The notes below the pieces were generated by a model. The model made no database searches and had not been told where the DNA came from. It saw only the letters and a program-made list of their open reading frames with translations. DNA of 64,000 bases. Origin: Bacillus sp. J33 (GTDB taxonomy: Bacteria; Bacillota; Bacilli; Bacillales; Cytobacillaceae). A program made the position numbers and the translations under genes. Every line of letters starts with the position of its first letter. Position 1 is the first letter of the stretch. Location of the stretch: positions 36,654 through 100,653 of the forward strand of contig NZ_JAEL01000007.1 in NCBI RefSeq assembly GCF_000518885.1, written 5' to 3'. This document shows, piece after piece, positions 1 to 9,782 of this stretch.

Positions 1-1700
1 AATGCGTATGAAATGTCATCGCCTGTAATTCTTGCCGCATTAAGCAGTGATTTTTCCTGGAGCCATTTTTCAAATTTTGTATAGGAAGGATCCCAATGCA
101 TGTATGCTTTTTTGCTGTCACTATAAAAAATTTCAATATAAGCATAAGGTTCTGTGTGAACTCTGCTATTTTCAAAAGAAGCTGAATCCACTTCTTCTGT
201 CAAAATCTCAATTGCCTCTTGCAGGTCAATAGGATCTGTAATGGTAGCCCGCTTATTAACAGGACCAGAAGGTGTAATCGTAATTTTAGTTGTCTCCTCC
301 GCTATAACTTGGTAAATTTCATTTGTTGCCTTTTTATATTCATCAGATTCATAGATAAATTTATAAAATGGACTATATTTTGTTATATCAATTTTGTAAT
401 TTCGAACTAGTTTTTCGCCATTTTTTAGCTCATACACGATAAAAGCAACGTCCTTTTCATTGGGCTGGCTATGATCATCATTTTTATTTTCAACAATTTC
501 TTTGTGCAGCCTTCTGACCAAATCAATATTTTCGTATTCATACAAAAATAGAGGCTCATCATTGTCAACGTCACTATAAAGATAATAACTCTCACTGATA
601 TGAACGCGATCAATTTCATGTGCAGCGGGTATGTTTTTTTCGTAACGGGTAAAGTCAAATTGGAAAAGAATAAACAATAATCCAATAGCAGCTGCATATC
701 TTATTAATCCCTTAACATATAAGGTCACGCGCCATGATTTCTGCAAAACCATTTCAGCAATCACCAAGCCAAGCATAGCTCCAAACGCATATCCGGCAAT
801 AAGCCACCCCGTCCCGTTTCCCATCTCTCCAAAATACGTTCCCCCAAGAAGCATGGTGCAAAAAGTCGCTCCGTATTTAAAAATAGGCTTTGTAATCGGA
901 AAAACGAGGGCCTGTGAAACAGCCTCCATCCTTCTCTTTTTATAAACCCGCAGGCTAAGCCAATAAAGAGAAACGATTAAGATAAGATAAATCATGATTT
1001 CGTACGCAAAAGGGATACGGACATTCATTTGCGTTATGGAAATTAACGGAGAAAACTTTTCAAACTTGCTCGCAAGATAATATTGATTAGGATAACCATA
1101 TAAATAGAAAGGCAAATTAAAAGCCAGCAGATTGATAAGGCCGACTGGAAGCAAAAGGAAAATATATGTTAAGGCACCCTGGGCAGCAGATAAACCTGTA
1201 ACCATCCCTACAAATACTCCGGCCATATAAATTAATGTGTTATACATTATGGTAATTCCCAGCCATTTAAATATTTCGCCAATCGCATAAAACTCGTTCA
1301 AGTAGAATGGCTGATATAGAATCAGTACAAAAATGGCAATCAAGAGAACAGGGCAAGCCAAAAGTATAAGTCCTGCAGTTGCATATTGATGAAAAATTAT
1401 TTCCCTTTTCACCGGCAATGAATGGATTAAATCGCTATATTGCTTGACTTGCAGGAAGCGGAATAGGAACACGGACATGATGACCGGAATGGCAATGATT
1501 AATATAATCTGAAGCTCAAAATGATACTGAAACAAGTTATCAATATCGATAAATTTACGCTGTTCTTCTGAGGATGTCATTAAAATCTCAAGTGGAATCG
1601 CAAAAAAAAGGACAAGAAAATATACAATGGAAACCCAGCCCACGCTCCTGGTGATTGTCTTCCATATTTCCCTATTAACCAAGGATATTTTGGACTGCAT
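1..1700 (-). CDS. ABC transporter permease, YtrC/DUF6449-like (3' end outside window)
   Basis: Reading the minus strand from an ATG at 1700 gives an open frame of 566 codons that runs off the left edge. The start has a GGGGGA ribosome site about 8 bases upstream and overlaps the end of the ATPase gene by 26 bases, which suggests translational coupling. The first ~350 residues form several membrane helices. After them comes a soluble, charged segment likely outside the membrane, the arrangement I associate with DUF6449-type permeases next to YtrB-like ATPases. It should form the membrane part of an ABC transporter with the gene at 1675-2571. The substrate is unknown; the B. subtilis ytr operon responds to cell-wall antibiotics, and that link is by analogy only. 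Confidence 0.8.
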   Translation of the reverse strand, partial: MQSKISLVNREIWKTITRSVGWVSIVYFLVLFFAIPLEILMTSSEEQRKFIDIDNLFQYHFELQIILIIAIPVIMSVFLFRFLQVKQYSDLIHSLPVKREIIFHQYATAGLILLACPVLLIAIFVLILYQPFYLNEFYAIGEIFKWLGITIMYNTLIYMAGVFVGMVTGLSAAQGALTYIFLLLPVGLINLLAFNLPFYLYGYPNQYYLASKFEKFSPLISITQMNVRIPFAYEIMIYLILIVSLYWLSLRVYKKRRMEAVSQALVFPITKPIFKYGATFCTMLLGGTYFGEMGNGTGWLIAGYAFGAMLGLVIAEMVLQKSWRVTLYVKGLIRYAAAIGLLFILFQFDFTRYEKNIPAAHEIDRVHISESYYLYSDVDNDEPLFLYEYENIDLVRRLHKEIVENKNDDHSQPNEKDVAFIVYELKNGEKLVRNYKIDITKYSPFYKFIYESDEYKKATNEIYQVIAEETTKITITPSGPVNKRATITDPIDLQEAIEILTEEVDSASFENSRVHTEPYAYIEIFYSDSKKAYMHWDPSYTKFEKWLQEKSLLNAARITGDDISYA

Positions 1701-2571
1701 ATCCAGCATCCCCCATTTCATAAATAAAAATCTCTTCCAAAGTCAGGGGAAGCAAATCGAAAATGACTGGCTTAAATTGTTCTGCATATGCTGAAATTTC
1801 TTCAGCATTTCCCTTGACTATACAAATTATGATGCTGCCCCTTTTTTCTTTATGAAGTATTTTCATAGAATCAAAAATGGCAGGTATAGGGCCTTTAAAG
1901 GCAACCTGAATTTTATGAGTATCCGTCTTGAGATCATCCAGATCTTTTTCCAGAATCACTCGTCCTTTATGCATAATGCCTATATAATCACATAAATCTT
2001 CGACTTCGCGTAAATTATGGGATGAAATTAAAATAGTCATTTCTCTATCAGCAACCTCACCGACAAGAAGGCTTTTGACTTTTTTCCTCATTACGGGATC
2101 AAGGCCATCCATTGGCTCATCCAGGATTAAAACTTCTGGCTTTGATGACAGTGCAAGAATAAAAGCTGCTTGCCTCTGAATCCCTTTTGAGAATCTATGA
2201 ATCTTTTTATGTATATCTATTTCAAAAATAGCAGCAAGCTCTTCAAACCGGCCTTCATCCCATCTGCTGTAAATACTCTTATAAAATTGTGCCATTTGCT
2301 TAACCGTATACTGCGGAAAAAAATAGGGATGATCCTGGATAAAAAAGATTTTATCCTTAATAGATGGGTTTTCAAAAACTGGCTGGCCATCAATCGTTAC
2401 TTCCCCTTCATCATAGGCGTAAATGCCTGCCAATATCTTCAAAAGTGTTGTTTTTCCGGCTCCATTTGATCCAAGCAGTCCATAAATGGACCCCCTGTTC
2501 ACATGAATACTAACCTTTTCGACGGCTTCGAGCCCCTCAAAAGTTTTCCGAACATGACTAATATTAATCAT
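1675..2571 (-). CDS. ABC transporter ATP-binding protein, YtrB-like
   Basis: A 298-residue ATPase. Walker A is GSNGAGKTT at residues 34-42, a degenerate signature FSKGIQRQ lies near 127-134, Walker B is LILDEP with D151/E152, and a switch histidine follows in a SSHN stretch. The last ~80 residues form the extra C-terminal domain usual for YtrB/CcmA-type ATPases. It overlaps the GntR gene by 8 bases and the permease by 26, so the three are almost certainly one operon. The ribosome site GGAGGG is 7 bases before the ATG. It would power the permease at 1-1700. Confidence 0.9.
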   Translation of the reverse strand: MINISHVRKTFEGLEAVEKVSIHVNRGSIYGLLGSNGAGKTTLLKILAGIYAYDEGEVTIDGQPVFENPSIKDKIFFIQDHPYFFPQYTVKQMAQFYKSIYSRWDEGRFEELAAIFEIDIHKKIHRFSKGIQRQAAFILALSSKPEVLILDEPMDGLDPVMRKKVKSLLVGEVADREMTILISSHNLREVEDLCDYIGIMHKGRVILEKDLDDLKTDTHKIQVAFKGPIPAIFDSMKILHKEKRGSIIICIVKGNAEEISAYAEQFKPVIFDLLPLTLEEIFIYEMGDAGYAVQNILG

Positions 2572-2953
2572 TTTCTATCCCTCCCCCTATGCTTGCTTCT
2601 ATCTCTTTAATCATCTGATATAATTCCTCTTTTGTGATACCAAGATATAGCGCCTCAGACAGGAGCTTGGATAGCTCGCTTTTCACCTTTATCATTTTTT
2701 CGCTATTTTGCCTGGGTGTTGCAGCGCTGACAAAGCTTCCTTTTCCCTTAATAGAATATATATAGCCTTGGGCCTCCAGCTCCCTGTAAGCCTTTTGTAT
2801 CGTATTAGGGTTAATTGTCAGCTGCTGGGCCAGCATTCTTACGGAAGGCAGCTGTTCATCAGACTTAATAATTTCTGTAATGATCAGCTCTTTTAGCCGT
2901 TCCACCAGTTGTTCGTATATAGGCTTACGGCTCCTTACGTCCAATTCAAACAT
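2564..2953 (-). CDS. GntR-family transcriptional regulator, YtrA-type
   Basis: A 129-residue YtrA-subfamily regulator: an N-terminal winged helix (the PIYEQLVERL... and VRMLAQQLTINPNTIQKAYREL regions) and only a short C-terminal dimerisation tail. The ATG at 2953 is chosen because GGAGGG lies 6 bases upstream and the protein then begins FELDVRSRKPIYEQL, normal for the family; an upstream in-frame ATG at 3004 would translate through the operator. First gene of the operon with the ATPase and permease. It probably represses itself through the palindrome at 2971-3005. Confidence 0.9.
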   Translation of the reverse strand: MFELDVRSRKPIYEQLVERLKELIITEIIKSDEQLPSVRMLAQQLTINPNTIQKAYRELEAQGYIYSIKGKGSFVSAATPRQNSEKMIKVKSELSKLLSEALYLGITKEELYQMIKEIEASIGGGIEND

Positions 2954-2970
2954 GCTAACCCTCCCATCTG

Positions 2971-3005
2971 TATGAACTGTACTATGGATAATAGTACAGT
3001 TCATA
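2971..3005. promoter_or_regulatory. Perfect 15-bp inverted repeat, predicted operator of the YtrA-type regulator
   Basis: Positions 2971-2985 and 2991-3005 are exact inverted repeats (arm TATGAACTGTACTAT) separated by GGATA. The repeat lies between the -10 box at 3013-3018 and the regulator start, so a bound dimer would block transcription. The match is read directly; the identity of the binder is inferred from position and family habit. Confidence 0.85.
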
Positions 3006-3012
3006 CAGTTAG

Positions 3013-3018
3013 ATTATA
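3013..3018 (-). promoter_or_regulatory. -10 box of the GntR-ABC operon
   Basis: Minus-strand TATAAT directly upstream of the operator palindrome. No good -35 hexamer stands at 16-18 bp, so the promoter may be weak. A start site would fall in the edge of the palindrome. Confidence 0.5.
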
Positions 3019-3082
3019 TTACAATAAATTGGAAAAGAGAATAGGATTTGTGGAATTTTTTAGAATAAATTTTAGGCTCATG

Positions 3083-3113
3083 AAAAAACTGGCTCAGCCA
3101 GGGGCTGAGCCAG
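3083..3113 (-). terminator. Rho-independent terminator of the lactate/glycolate permease gene
   Basis: Perfect 11-bp stem CTGGCTCAGCC/GGCTGAGCCAG with a 3-base loop, followed on the minus strand by six U residues, 14 bases after the permease stop codon. Confidence 0.95.
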
Positions 3114-3126
3114 TTAGACATAAACC

Positions 3127-4917
3127 TTATTTAGCAGACTTCGCATTGACTGAAGGAGGAGGCAAAATCATGTTGGAGCGTCTGTTGTTTGTTGCAATAA
3201 TATATACAGCAGCAACAGCAATGCCAACAGCAATAAATGAGCCTAGGTTGAAAATGCCTTTTTGAGAGTACCAAACAATTGAGTACCCTACAGAACCTGT
3301 TAATAAAGCGTAATAGAAAAACGGGAACAGCGTTTTCCGGATTACAGCCCCCTCTTTGCCAACAAGACCAACAACTGCAGATGCTGCGACAACATTGTGG
3401 ACGCAAATCATGTTCCCTGCTGCCCCGCCAACTGCCTGAAGTGCAACGATCCAAGTCGCATCAACGCCAATTTGGGATCCCACATCATGCTGGAATAAGG
3501 CAAACATCATATTACTCACAGTATTGCTTCCTGCAATAAAGGCGCCGATTCCGCCTATGAAGGTGGAGAAGAATGGCCAGTATTCTCCTGCTAGTGCAGC
3601 TACACCATTTGCCAATTCTATGGGCATTTTATCGTATCCGGCAGCACCGCCGCCTGAATTCAGGAAAACTTGAACCATAGGAACCGTAAAAACCAGTGCT
3701 GTTGATGCCGCGATCATTGTTTTTGCTGATTGTGACCAGGCGCGTTTGTATCCGCTTGCATTCATGCCATGAATAAAATAAGTAATAAGTGAAACTGCAA
3801 TGAAGATTGTACCAGGTAAATAAAGGGGCTGGAAACTTGCCGTTATGCCGGATTCAAAAATGTTTTCAAACTTTACATTCCAGGCTTGAAGCCACTCCAT
3901 GAGAGGAAGCGTTTTCAATCGGGTCAATACTAAAAATAAACCAACTAAAATATACGGTGCCCACGCACGAACCATGCTCATGCTGCCGCTTTTATGAGCA
4001 ATATCTTTAATTTCAAGCGACCCAATCCATTCAGGATCCCATTTGGATTTTTCTTCAAAGTCCCACTCTTGGTCTTTTGGGGGCATTAAGAAGCCTTTCT
4101 TTGCTGCAAAGACAACAATAGCCAGGCCGACAAGACCGCCTATCATGGATGGGAATTCAGGACCTAACACATTTGCAACAATTACGTATGGAATAGTCAT
4201 GGAGAAGGATGCAAACAAGGCGAATTTCCAGACTTTAATGCCTTCGGAGAATGACTTGTTCCTTCCAAAAAATCTTGTCATTAGTGCTACAACAAATAAT
4301 GGAACAAGTGTACCTGCAAGCATATGGAGAATTGCCACCTTACCTGCAATTAATGTAGTTAGAGCAAGGAAGTCATTTGTAATGGACGGATCGGCAGATA
4401 AACCCGTTTGAACACCAACAAGCATTGGAGTGCCAACTGCGCCAAAGGAAACTGGTGTACTTTGAATAACCATTCCTGCCACAACAGCTGCCATCGCAGG
4501 GAACCCCAGCCCAACAAGCAATGGAACAGCGACAGCTGCAGGCGTACCAAAACCAGCTGATCCCTCAATAAAGGAACCGAATAGCCAGGCTATAATGATA
4601 ACCTGTATACGGCGGTCTCCGGATATATCCGTAAACCCTTGACGGATTGTTTTTATGCCGCCGCTTTCTTGAAGTGTATTCAGAAGCAGGATGGCACCAA
4701 AAATAATGTAAAGAAGAGTTCCTGCAACAACCAGACCATTTATTGAAGCGGCAGCAACATTTGCGCCTGGAACTTTCCAGACAAATAGTGCCAAGGCAAT
4801 AGCAACAAGGTATGAAATAGGCATTGCTTTGCTGGCAGGCCATCTCAATACCACGAGGAACACTGCTACTGCAATAATTGGCAAAAGAGATAAAAAAGAC
4901 AACATTCCTGTACTCAT
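3127..4917 (-). CDS. L-lactate/glycolate permease, LldP/GlcA family
   Basis: A 596-residue polytopic membrane protein with about 13-14 hydrophobic helices, typical of the LctP/LldP family (about 550-600 aa) that imports lactate and glycolate with protons. Family-like stretches include [15 protein letters not shown] and the [15 protein letters not shown] region. The ATG at 4917 follows AGGAGG by about 10 bases; an upstream in-frame ATG at 4965 has no such site. Neighbours (IclR regulator, malate synthase G, glycolate oxidase) favour glycolate as the substrate, as for E. coli GlcA, but lactate is also possible. A 19-bp motif at 4968-4986 is shared with the malate synthase and glcE upstream regions. 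Confidence 0.9.
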   Translation of the reverse strand: MSTGMLSFLSLLPIIAVAVFLVVLRWPASKAMPISYLVAIALALFVWKVPGANVAAASINGLVVAGTLLYIIFGAILLLNTLQESGGIKTIRQGFTDISGDRRIQVIIIAWLFGSFIEGSAGFGTPAAVAVPLLVGLGFPAMAAVVAGMVIQSTPVSFGAVGTPMLVGVQTGLSADPSITNDFLALTTLIAGKVAILHMLAGTLVPLFVVALMTRFFGRNKSFSEGIKVWKFALFASFSMTIPYVIVANVLGPEFPSMIGGLVGLAIVVFAAKKGFLMPPKDQEWDFEEKSKWDPEWIGSLEIKDIAHKSGSMSMVRAWAPYILVGLFLVLTRLKTLPLMEWLQAWNVKFENIFESGITASFQPLYLPGTIFIAVSLITYFIHGMNASGYKRAWSQSAKTMIAASTALVFTVPMVQVFLNSGGGAAGYDKMPIELANGVAALAGEYWPFFSTFIGGIGAFIAGSNTVSNMMFALFQHDVGSQIGVDATWIVALQAVGGAAGNMICVHNVVAASAVVGLVGKEGAVIRKTLFPFFYYALLTGSVGYSIVWYSQKGIFNLGSFIAVGIAVAAVYIIATNNRRSNMILPPPSVNAKSAK

Positions 4918-4967
4918 AAAACCCTTTTCCTCCTTTTGTTTTGTAATGGCGAACAATATTTTCATTT

Positions 4968-4986
4968 TGTTGCGGAATACGAAACA
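4968..4986. promoter_or_regulatory. 19-bp motif upstream of the permease (shared glycolate-locus motif)
   Basis: Plus strand TGTTGCGGAATACGAAACA, which on the minus strand reads TGTTTCGTATTCCGCAACA, a near-palindrome. Closely related 19-mers occur at 9333-9351 (before malate synthase) and 13940-13958 (before glcE). It lies about 50 bases before the permease start and is likely bound by the IclR or the FadR-type regulator of this locus. Confidence 0.6.
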
Positions 4987-5124
4987 TTGTTATAGAACGA
5001 TAATTATTTTGTTATACAACAACTACTCGTACTATCATTTATTATACAGACCTTTTTTGTAATTTCAATAATATTTAGAAAATTTGATTTATATATTTAT
5101 ACGAAAAAATTTGTATCTTCATAC

Positions 5125-5172
5125 AAAAAAATTTGCCCGATATATCTTTAATACAAGATATATCGGGCAAAT
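5125..5172 (-). terminator. Terminator of the IclR-family gene
   Basis: Perfect 18-bp stem (5131-5148 with 5155-5172), 6-base loop, then a run of U on the minus strand. It lies 5 bases after the IclR stop codon. Confidence 0.95.
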
Positions 5173-5176
5173 ACAT

Positions 5177-5938
5177 TTAACTTATTCGGGAGACATGCCC
5201 CAAACGGGCTGAGATTTCTTTCCCTGTCCTGATCATAATCGTTTTTAGTGTTTTAAGCCTGTCTTCTGTCATTCTCATGGTAGGTCCTGAAATGCTGACA
5301 GCAGCAATAACCTTGCCTAAATGGTCAAAAATGGGAGCAGCCACACAAGTTATACCATATTCATTTTCCTCCAGATCAAGGGCGTACCCATTTTGCCTGA
5401 CCTGGCTAAGTTCTTTAAGGAATTCATCTTTGTCAGTTATCGTTTTATCAGTGTGAACCGGCATACCCTTCCTATCTAAAATTTCCATTACAACATTTAA
5501 CGGAAGGTGTGCAAGGATTGCTTTGCCTACAGACGTGCAATGCATCGGAGCCCTTTTCCCTACTTTAGAGTGCATTCTTAAGGTTTCATTTCCCTCGAGT
5601 TTTTCGATATATACAACCTCACCCTGGTCATAGACAACTAAATGAATGACCTCGTTTGTCTCATTTTCAAGCTCTTGCAGAAAAGGTCTTGCCTCTGCCC
5701 TTAAATCAATTGATTCCAGAAGCTTTGAGCTGATCTCAAGAAACTTGTAGCCAAGCTTATATTTGCCTGTATCGCCATCTTGTTCAATGTACCCATATTG
5801 CACTAGGGTAGAAAGGATTCTGTATACAGAACTTTTATTTATGTCTATTTGTTTGGCTATCTCTGTAACGCCAAGGCCGCCTTTTTTCAAACTCACCAGT
5901 GTAATGATATCAAGTGCCCTGCTAACAGATTTAACCAT
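5177..5938 (-). CDS. IclR-family transcriptional regulator
   Basis: About 253 residues: an N-terminal winged helix (GVTEIAKQIDINKSSVYRIL region) and a C-terminal ligand-binding domain with the family's CTSVGKAILAHLP and EENEYGITCVAAPIFD stretches. The ATG at 5938 gives the usual start MVKSVSRALDI and has a GGAAAG site; a GTG at 5962 is the alternative. It stands between the permease and the FAH-family gene, all on one strand but separated by a terminator. It is the best candidate to bind the 19-bp motif, since IclR proteins favour palindromes of that size. The effector is likely glyoxylate, glycolate or a related 2-keto acid; this is inference. Confidence 0.9.
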   Translation of the reverse strand: MVKSVSRALDIITLVSLKKGGLGVTEIAKQIDINKSSVYRILSTLVQYGYIEQDGDTGKYKLGYKFLEISSKLLESIDLRAEARPFLQELENETNEVIHLVVYDQGEVVYIEKLEGNETLRMHSKVGKRAPMHCTSVGKAILAHLPLNVVMEILDRKGMPVHTDKTITDKDEFLKELSQVRQNGYALDLEENEYGITCVAAPIFDHLGKVIAAVSISGPTMRMTEDRLKTLKTIMIRTGKEISARLGHVSRIS

Positions 5939-6015
5939 ATTTTCTCTTTCCAAATCGTTCACCTCTGGTGCAAAACCTTTGTCTGTAAAACATTATAGCA
6001 TATAAGTTAATGTGA

Positions 6016-6795
6016 TCAGACGGTTTTGACGCTTTCAAGGGCACCTGCAAATGTATTGCGCAGGGTTCCAACCTCTTTTATTTCACATTCAATCACATCA
6101 CCGGAACTGACCATTTCCGCTCCGACAGGGCTGCCTGTAAGAATTACATCCCCCGGTTTGAGCGTCATCACATTACTCAAGTAGGAAATCATTTTACGGA
6201 TCGGTATAATCATTAATTCTGTGCTGCTGTTCTGCTTTTCTTCTCCGTTTAATTTCGCCTCCACTTTAACATTAAAAGGGTCAAGGTCCGTTTCAATGAC
6301 AGGGCCGATCGGAGTAAATGTATCAAATGATTTTCCAATCGTCCAATGCCCGTCACTATGGAAAAACTGTGGTGCAGTCACATCATTCCCTACTGTATAG
6401 CCGAAGACATAGTCAAGAATATCCTCTTCCGATACATTCTTTGCTTCTTTTCCTATAACAATAGCTAATTCTGATTCAAATTTAACCTGCTCAATGCCTT
6501 CTGGAATAATAATGTTCTCGTCTGGCCCAATAACTGAAGAAACCGGCTTAAAAAAGAACACAGGAATTTCAGGAAGCGTTTCCGGCAGATCCTCTTTTGC
6601 TGAAACATAGTTTGCTCCAATGCCAATAATCTGGTTCGGAACAATGGGAGCAAGCAGCTTTACTTCACTTCTGGAGAATAAGTTTCCAGTAAACTCCCAT
6701 TCTGAAAATATGTCACCCTTTATCTCTTTAACTATTTCATTTTCAATTACACCTGTATGTACTGCAGAGTTAACTTCAAATCGTGTAAATTTCAT
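6016..6795 (-). CDS. Fumarylacetoacetate hydrolase (FAH) family protein
   Basis: A 259-residue member of the FAH/2-keto-4-pentenoate hydratase superfamily. Likely metal ligands are the two glutamates of KFESELAIVIG and the aspartate of GYTVGNDVTAPQ; the C-terminal LTGSPVGAEMV segment is also typical. Members cleave or hydrate C-C bonds in 2-keto acids, and some decarboxylate oxaloacetate. In a glycolate/malate locus an oxaloacetate or acylpyruvate substrate is plausible, but sequence alone does not fix it. The start has GGGAG about 9 bases upstream. A repeat element begins just upstream at 6826. Confidence 0.85.
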   Translation of the reverse strand: MKFTRFEVNSAVHTGVIENEIVKEIKGDIFSEWEFTGNLFSRSEVKLLAPIVPNQIIGIGANYVSAKEDLPETLPEIPVFFFKPVSSVIGPDENIIIPEGIEQVKFESELAIVIGKEAKNVSEEDILDYVFGYTVGNDVTAPQFFHSDGHWTIGKSFDTFTPIGPVIETDLDPFNVKVEAKLNGEEKQNSSTELMIIPIRKMISYLSNVMTLKPGDVILTGSPVGAEMVSSGDVIECEIKEVGTLRNTFAGALESVKTV

Positions 6796-6825
6796 AGATA
6801 CGATCTCCCTTCATCTTTTCTTTTA

Positions 6826-7067
6826 GGCTCTGTTAAATTTGCCTGTTGATTTCAGCACGAGGCACTCAAGCTTTCAGCGGGCGGTCCGACTCTCCTCGGT
6901 GGTTCGCACCTGCGGGGTCTTTCGATGACACGCTTTTCCCGCAGGACATTGAATAAATTTTCTCGAATGAATACCTCATCACAAGAAAATTCAGCAGCAT
7001 TTTCGCGGGATCAGCACCTGCCGCCCACAACAGGGTGCTAAAATCAACAATAATCTTTAACACAGCC
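6826..7067. repeat. Dispersed MITE-like repeat, family 1, full copy (242 bp)
   Basis: Begins GGCTCTGTTAAATTTGCC and ends with the near-inverse ...AATCTTTAACACAGCC, so the termini form imperfect inverted repeats. The interior is a GC-rich core with CAGCGGGCGGTCCGAC, CTGCGGGGTCT and TTTTCCCGCAGGAC. The same element recurs at 54788-55028, and end-only or fragment copies lie at 18074-18152 and 59279-59330. Short open frames inside it are not genes. Confidence 0.85.
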
Positions 7068-7075
7068 TTCTTTTA

Positions 7076-7100
7076 AAAACAGGGCATAACAATGCCCTGT
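7076..7100 (-). terminator. Terminator of malate synthase G gene
   Basis: Nine-bp stem ACAGGGCAT/ATGCCCTGT with a 4-base loop and a U run on the minus strand, 15 bases after the malate synthase stop. Confidence 0.9.
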
Positions 7101-7114
7101 TCTTCCTGAGTGTA

Positions 7115-9292
7115 TTATTGCTGTACAGCAAATTTGGCTTTAGCTTCCAAACGGCGGCGGTGAAGAATTGGCTCTGTGTAGCCGTTTGGCTGATCATAGC
7201 CTTTAAATACAAGATCACATGCAGCCTGGAATGCAATTGAGCTATCAAAGTCTTCAGCCATGGGACGGTAAGCTGCATCTCCAGCATTTTGCCCGTCTAC
7301 CACCTTGGCCATTTTCTTTAGAATCTCCAATACTTGTTCTTTTGTACAAACGCCGTGATGCAGCCAGTTTGCAACATGCTGGCTGGAAATCCTTAATGTT
7401 GCACGGTCTTCCATTAAACCAATATTATTTATGTCCGGAACTTTTGAACATCCTATCCCCTGTTCAACCCAGCGGACCACATACCCCAAGATTCCCTGGG
7501 CATTGTTTTCAAGCTCTTCCTGGATTTCCTCTGGACTCCATTGCGGATTTTCAGCAACCGGTATCTGAAGGATATCATCTCTAAGATCAGATATTTCCTC
7601 CAATAGCCTGTTTTGAACTTTTGAGACATCAACCTGGTGATAATGCAAAGCATGAAGTGTTGCAGCTGTAGGTGATGGTACCCAGGCAGTGTTCGCCCCG
7701 GCATGTAAATGGGCAATTTTTTGCTCCAGCATATCAGCCATCATATCTGGCATAGCCCACATTCCTTTTCCAATTTGCGCACGGCCCTGGAAGCCTGTTT
7801 CAAGCCCGGTATTGACATTGGATTTTTCATAGCCTTTAAGCCAGGCAGTTGATTTCATATCATTTTTGCGGATCATTGGGCCAGCTTCCATTGATGTATG
7901 CATTTCATCTCCAGTGCGGTCCAGGAACCCGGTATTTATAAATACAATGCGGTCTTTTACTTCACGGATGCAAGCTTTAAGATTTAATGATGTACGGCGT
8001 TCCTCATCCATGACGCCAATTTTTAATGTATGGCGCTCAAGTCCAAGCAAATCTTCTGTCCGGTCAAATAATTCATTGGCAAAAGCAACCTCTTTTGAAC
8101 CGTGCATCTTAGGCTTAACAATGTAGATAGAGCCTTTCGACGAATTTTGATAAGGTCCATTTCCAAGCAGCGTATGCTTGGCAATTAGGCTTGTGACTAC
8201 TGTATCAAGGATTCCTTCCTGTATCTCCTGCCCATTTCCATCTAAGATAGCATTATTAGACATTAAGTGGCCGACGTTGCGCACGAACATGAGCGATCGC
8301 CCAGAAAGTGAGAATTCATTTCCTTTTGGAGACACATACGAACGGTCAGGGTTTAATGTACGCGTCATTGTTTTGCCGCCTTTTGTAAACGTTGCAGAAA
8401 GGTCTCCTTTCATTAACCCAAGCCAATTGCGGTAAACAATTACCTTATCCTCAGCATCAACTGCTGCCACTGAATCTTCACAATCCATAATTGTAGTGAC
8501 AGCTGCTTCAAGAAGTACATCTTTTACGCCAGCATCATCTGTTTTTCCTATTGGATGGCTTCTGTCGATCTGAATTTCAAAGTGAAGGCCATTATTTTTA
8601 AAAAGGACTGCAGATGGCTGCTCCCGGTCTCCCTGATAACCAGCAAATTTTGTTTCATCCTGCAGGCCTGCAGTTTCCCCGTTGCTTAGGACAACAGCAA
8701 GCTTCCTATCTTCAACTTTGTATTGAACAGCATCTTTATGGGAACCGTTTGTTAATGGAACTGTTGAATCGAGGAATTCTCTAGCGAATCCAATTACCCT
8801 TTCACCCCTCATAGGGTTATATCCGCCATCCCTTTGTGCACCGTCCTCTTCACCAATTGCATCAGTTCCGTAAAGGGCATCATATAGGCTGCCCCATCGC
8901 GCATTGGCAGCATTGATTGCATATCTTCCATTGTTAACAGGCACAACTAATTGAGGGCCTGCCTGTAATGCTATCTCGTCATCCACGTTTTCGGTTGTAA
9001 TCTTAAAGTCATCTGCCTTTGGTTCAAGGTACCCGATTTCTTCCAAAAAAGATTTATAGCTATTAAAATCAAAGTCTTGATGTTCCCGGTGCCAGTTATT
9101 TATTTTCTCCTGAATTTCATCCCGTTTTGCAAGCAGCTCTTTATTTTTAGGGGTCAGCTCGTTTACAAGCGCTTCCAATCCTGACCAGAATTGCTCCCGT
9201 TCGACTCCGCTTCCCGGAAGGGCCTCAGAATTGATAAATTCATAGAGTTCACTTGCTACTTGAAGCTTTCCAGATGTCACATAGTTTTCCAT
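7115..9292 (-). CDS. glcB: Malate synthase G
   Basis: A 725-residue protein, the length of malate synthase G (E. coli GlcB is about 723). It condenses glyoxylate with acetyl-CoA to malate in the cytoplasm. Recognisable blocks are the N-terminal clasp with [13 protein letters not shown], the barrel segments [17 protein letters not shown] and [16 protein letters not shown], and [21 protein letters not shown] is 9 bases before the ATG. It takes the glyoxylate made by the glycolate oxidase genes upstream into central metabolism. The leader carries the 19-bp motif at 9333-9351. Confidence 0.97.
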   Translation of the reverse strand: MENYVTSGKLQVASELYEFINSEALPGSGVEREQFWSGLEALVNELTPKNKELLAKRDEIQEKINNWHREHQDFDFNSYKSFLEEIGYLEPKADDFKITTENVDDEIALQAGPQLVVPVNNGRYAINAANARWGSLYDALYGTDAIGEEDGAQRDGGYNPMRGERVIGFAREFLDSTVPLTNGSHKDAVQYKVEDRKLAVVLSNGETAGLQDETKFAGYQGDREQPSAVLFKNNGLHFEIQIDRSHPIGKTDDAGVKDVLLEAAVTTIMDCEDSVAAVDAEDKVIVYRNWLGLMKGDLSATFTKGGKTMTRTLNPDRSYVSPKGNEFSLSGRSLMFVRNVGHLMSNNAILDGNGQEIQEGILDTVVTSLIAKHTLLGNGPYQNSSKGSIYIVKPKMHGSKEVAFANELFDRTEDLLGLERHTLKIGVMDEERRTSLNLKACIREVKDRIVFINTGFLDRTGDEMHTSMEAGPMIRKNDMKSTAWLKGYEKSNVNTGLETGFQGRAQIGKGMWAMPDMMADMLEQKIAHLHAGANTAWVPSPTAATLHALHYHQVDVSKVQNRLLEEISDLRDDILQIPVAENPQWSPEEIQEELENNAQGILGYVVRWVEQGIGCSKVPDINNIGLMEDRATLRISSQHVANWLHHGVCTKEQVLEILKKMAKVVDGQNAGDAAYRPMAEDFDSSIAFQAACDLVFKGYDQPNGYTEPILHRRRLEAKAKFAVQQ

Positions 9293-9464
9293 TAATCATT
9301 TCCTCCTTAGCTTTCGTTATTGTTAATTTTAGTGTTTCTTATTACAAAACACTGTTTCTTAATTACTCTTAAAAAAATAATAGCATGGTTTTCTTAATCG
9401 TTTCAATAATTTTCATACAATTTTTGATTCTTTTTCTTTTTATAAGTTAGCCGCCTTTTCCTTA
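9293..9464. other. Upstream region of malate synthase G
   Basis: AT-rich, non-coding. It contains the operator-like motif at 9333-9351 and its partial direct copy TGTTTCTTAATTAC just beyond it. No clear sigma-A promoter pair could be assigned by eye. Confidence 0.5.
9333..9351. promoter_or_regulatory. 19-bp motif upstream of malate synthase G
   Basis: TGTTTCTTATTACAAAACA, 41 bases upstream of the start codon. With flanking bases it is an inverted repeat AGTGTTT...AAACACT. It matches the motif before the permease and glcE in spacing and in most positions. Confidence 0.6.
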
Positions 9465-9754
9465 GGCTCTTTTCTCATAAATTGCTGTTTTACTTATAAA
9501 TTCTGCCCGCTGATTTCCACTGCAGGCACATAAGCTTTTCCGCGGGGAGGAATGAGAGCCTCCTCGGCATCTCCTGTGGGGTTCTCCCACTCCCTTTCTT
9601 TTGAGCAGGTCATTGGAAAGGCATCCTTGAATTGCACCTAGTCATAAGGAAATGCGGAGAATTTTCGAGGAGTCAGGTTGCCCTCTTCATCAATTAACTC
9701 AGTTGGTTAGACTTTTTTAGCCGCCCAAAAAGCAACAAACTTTACGAAACAGCC
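9465..9754. repeat. Dispersed MITE-like repeat, family 2, full copy (290 bp)
   Basis: Starts GGCTCTTTTCTCATAAATTG and ends AAACTTTACGAAACAGCC; the ends are imperfect inverted repeats. The core (CTTTTCCGCGGGGAGG, CCTGTGGGGTTCTCC) resembles that of family 1. Related copies are at 26308-26596, 37356-37477 (ends only) and 53789-53943 (truncated). It fills the gap between malate synthase and glcD. Confidence 0.8.
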
Positions 9755-9782
9755 TTTCCTTAAGAGCGGCCATCTTATTTAG

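Noticed and set aside
6866..7063. Open frames inside the family 1 and family 2 repeats (also 26279-26536 and 54795-55025)
   Set aside because: They change with each repeat copy, lack ribosome sites and follow the GC-rich core; explained by the repeat.
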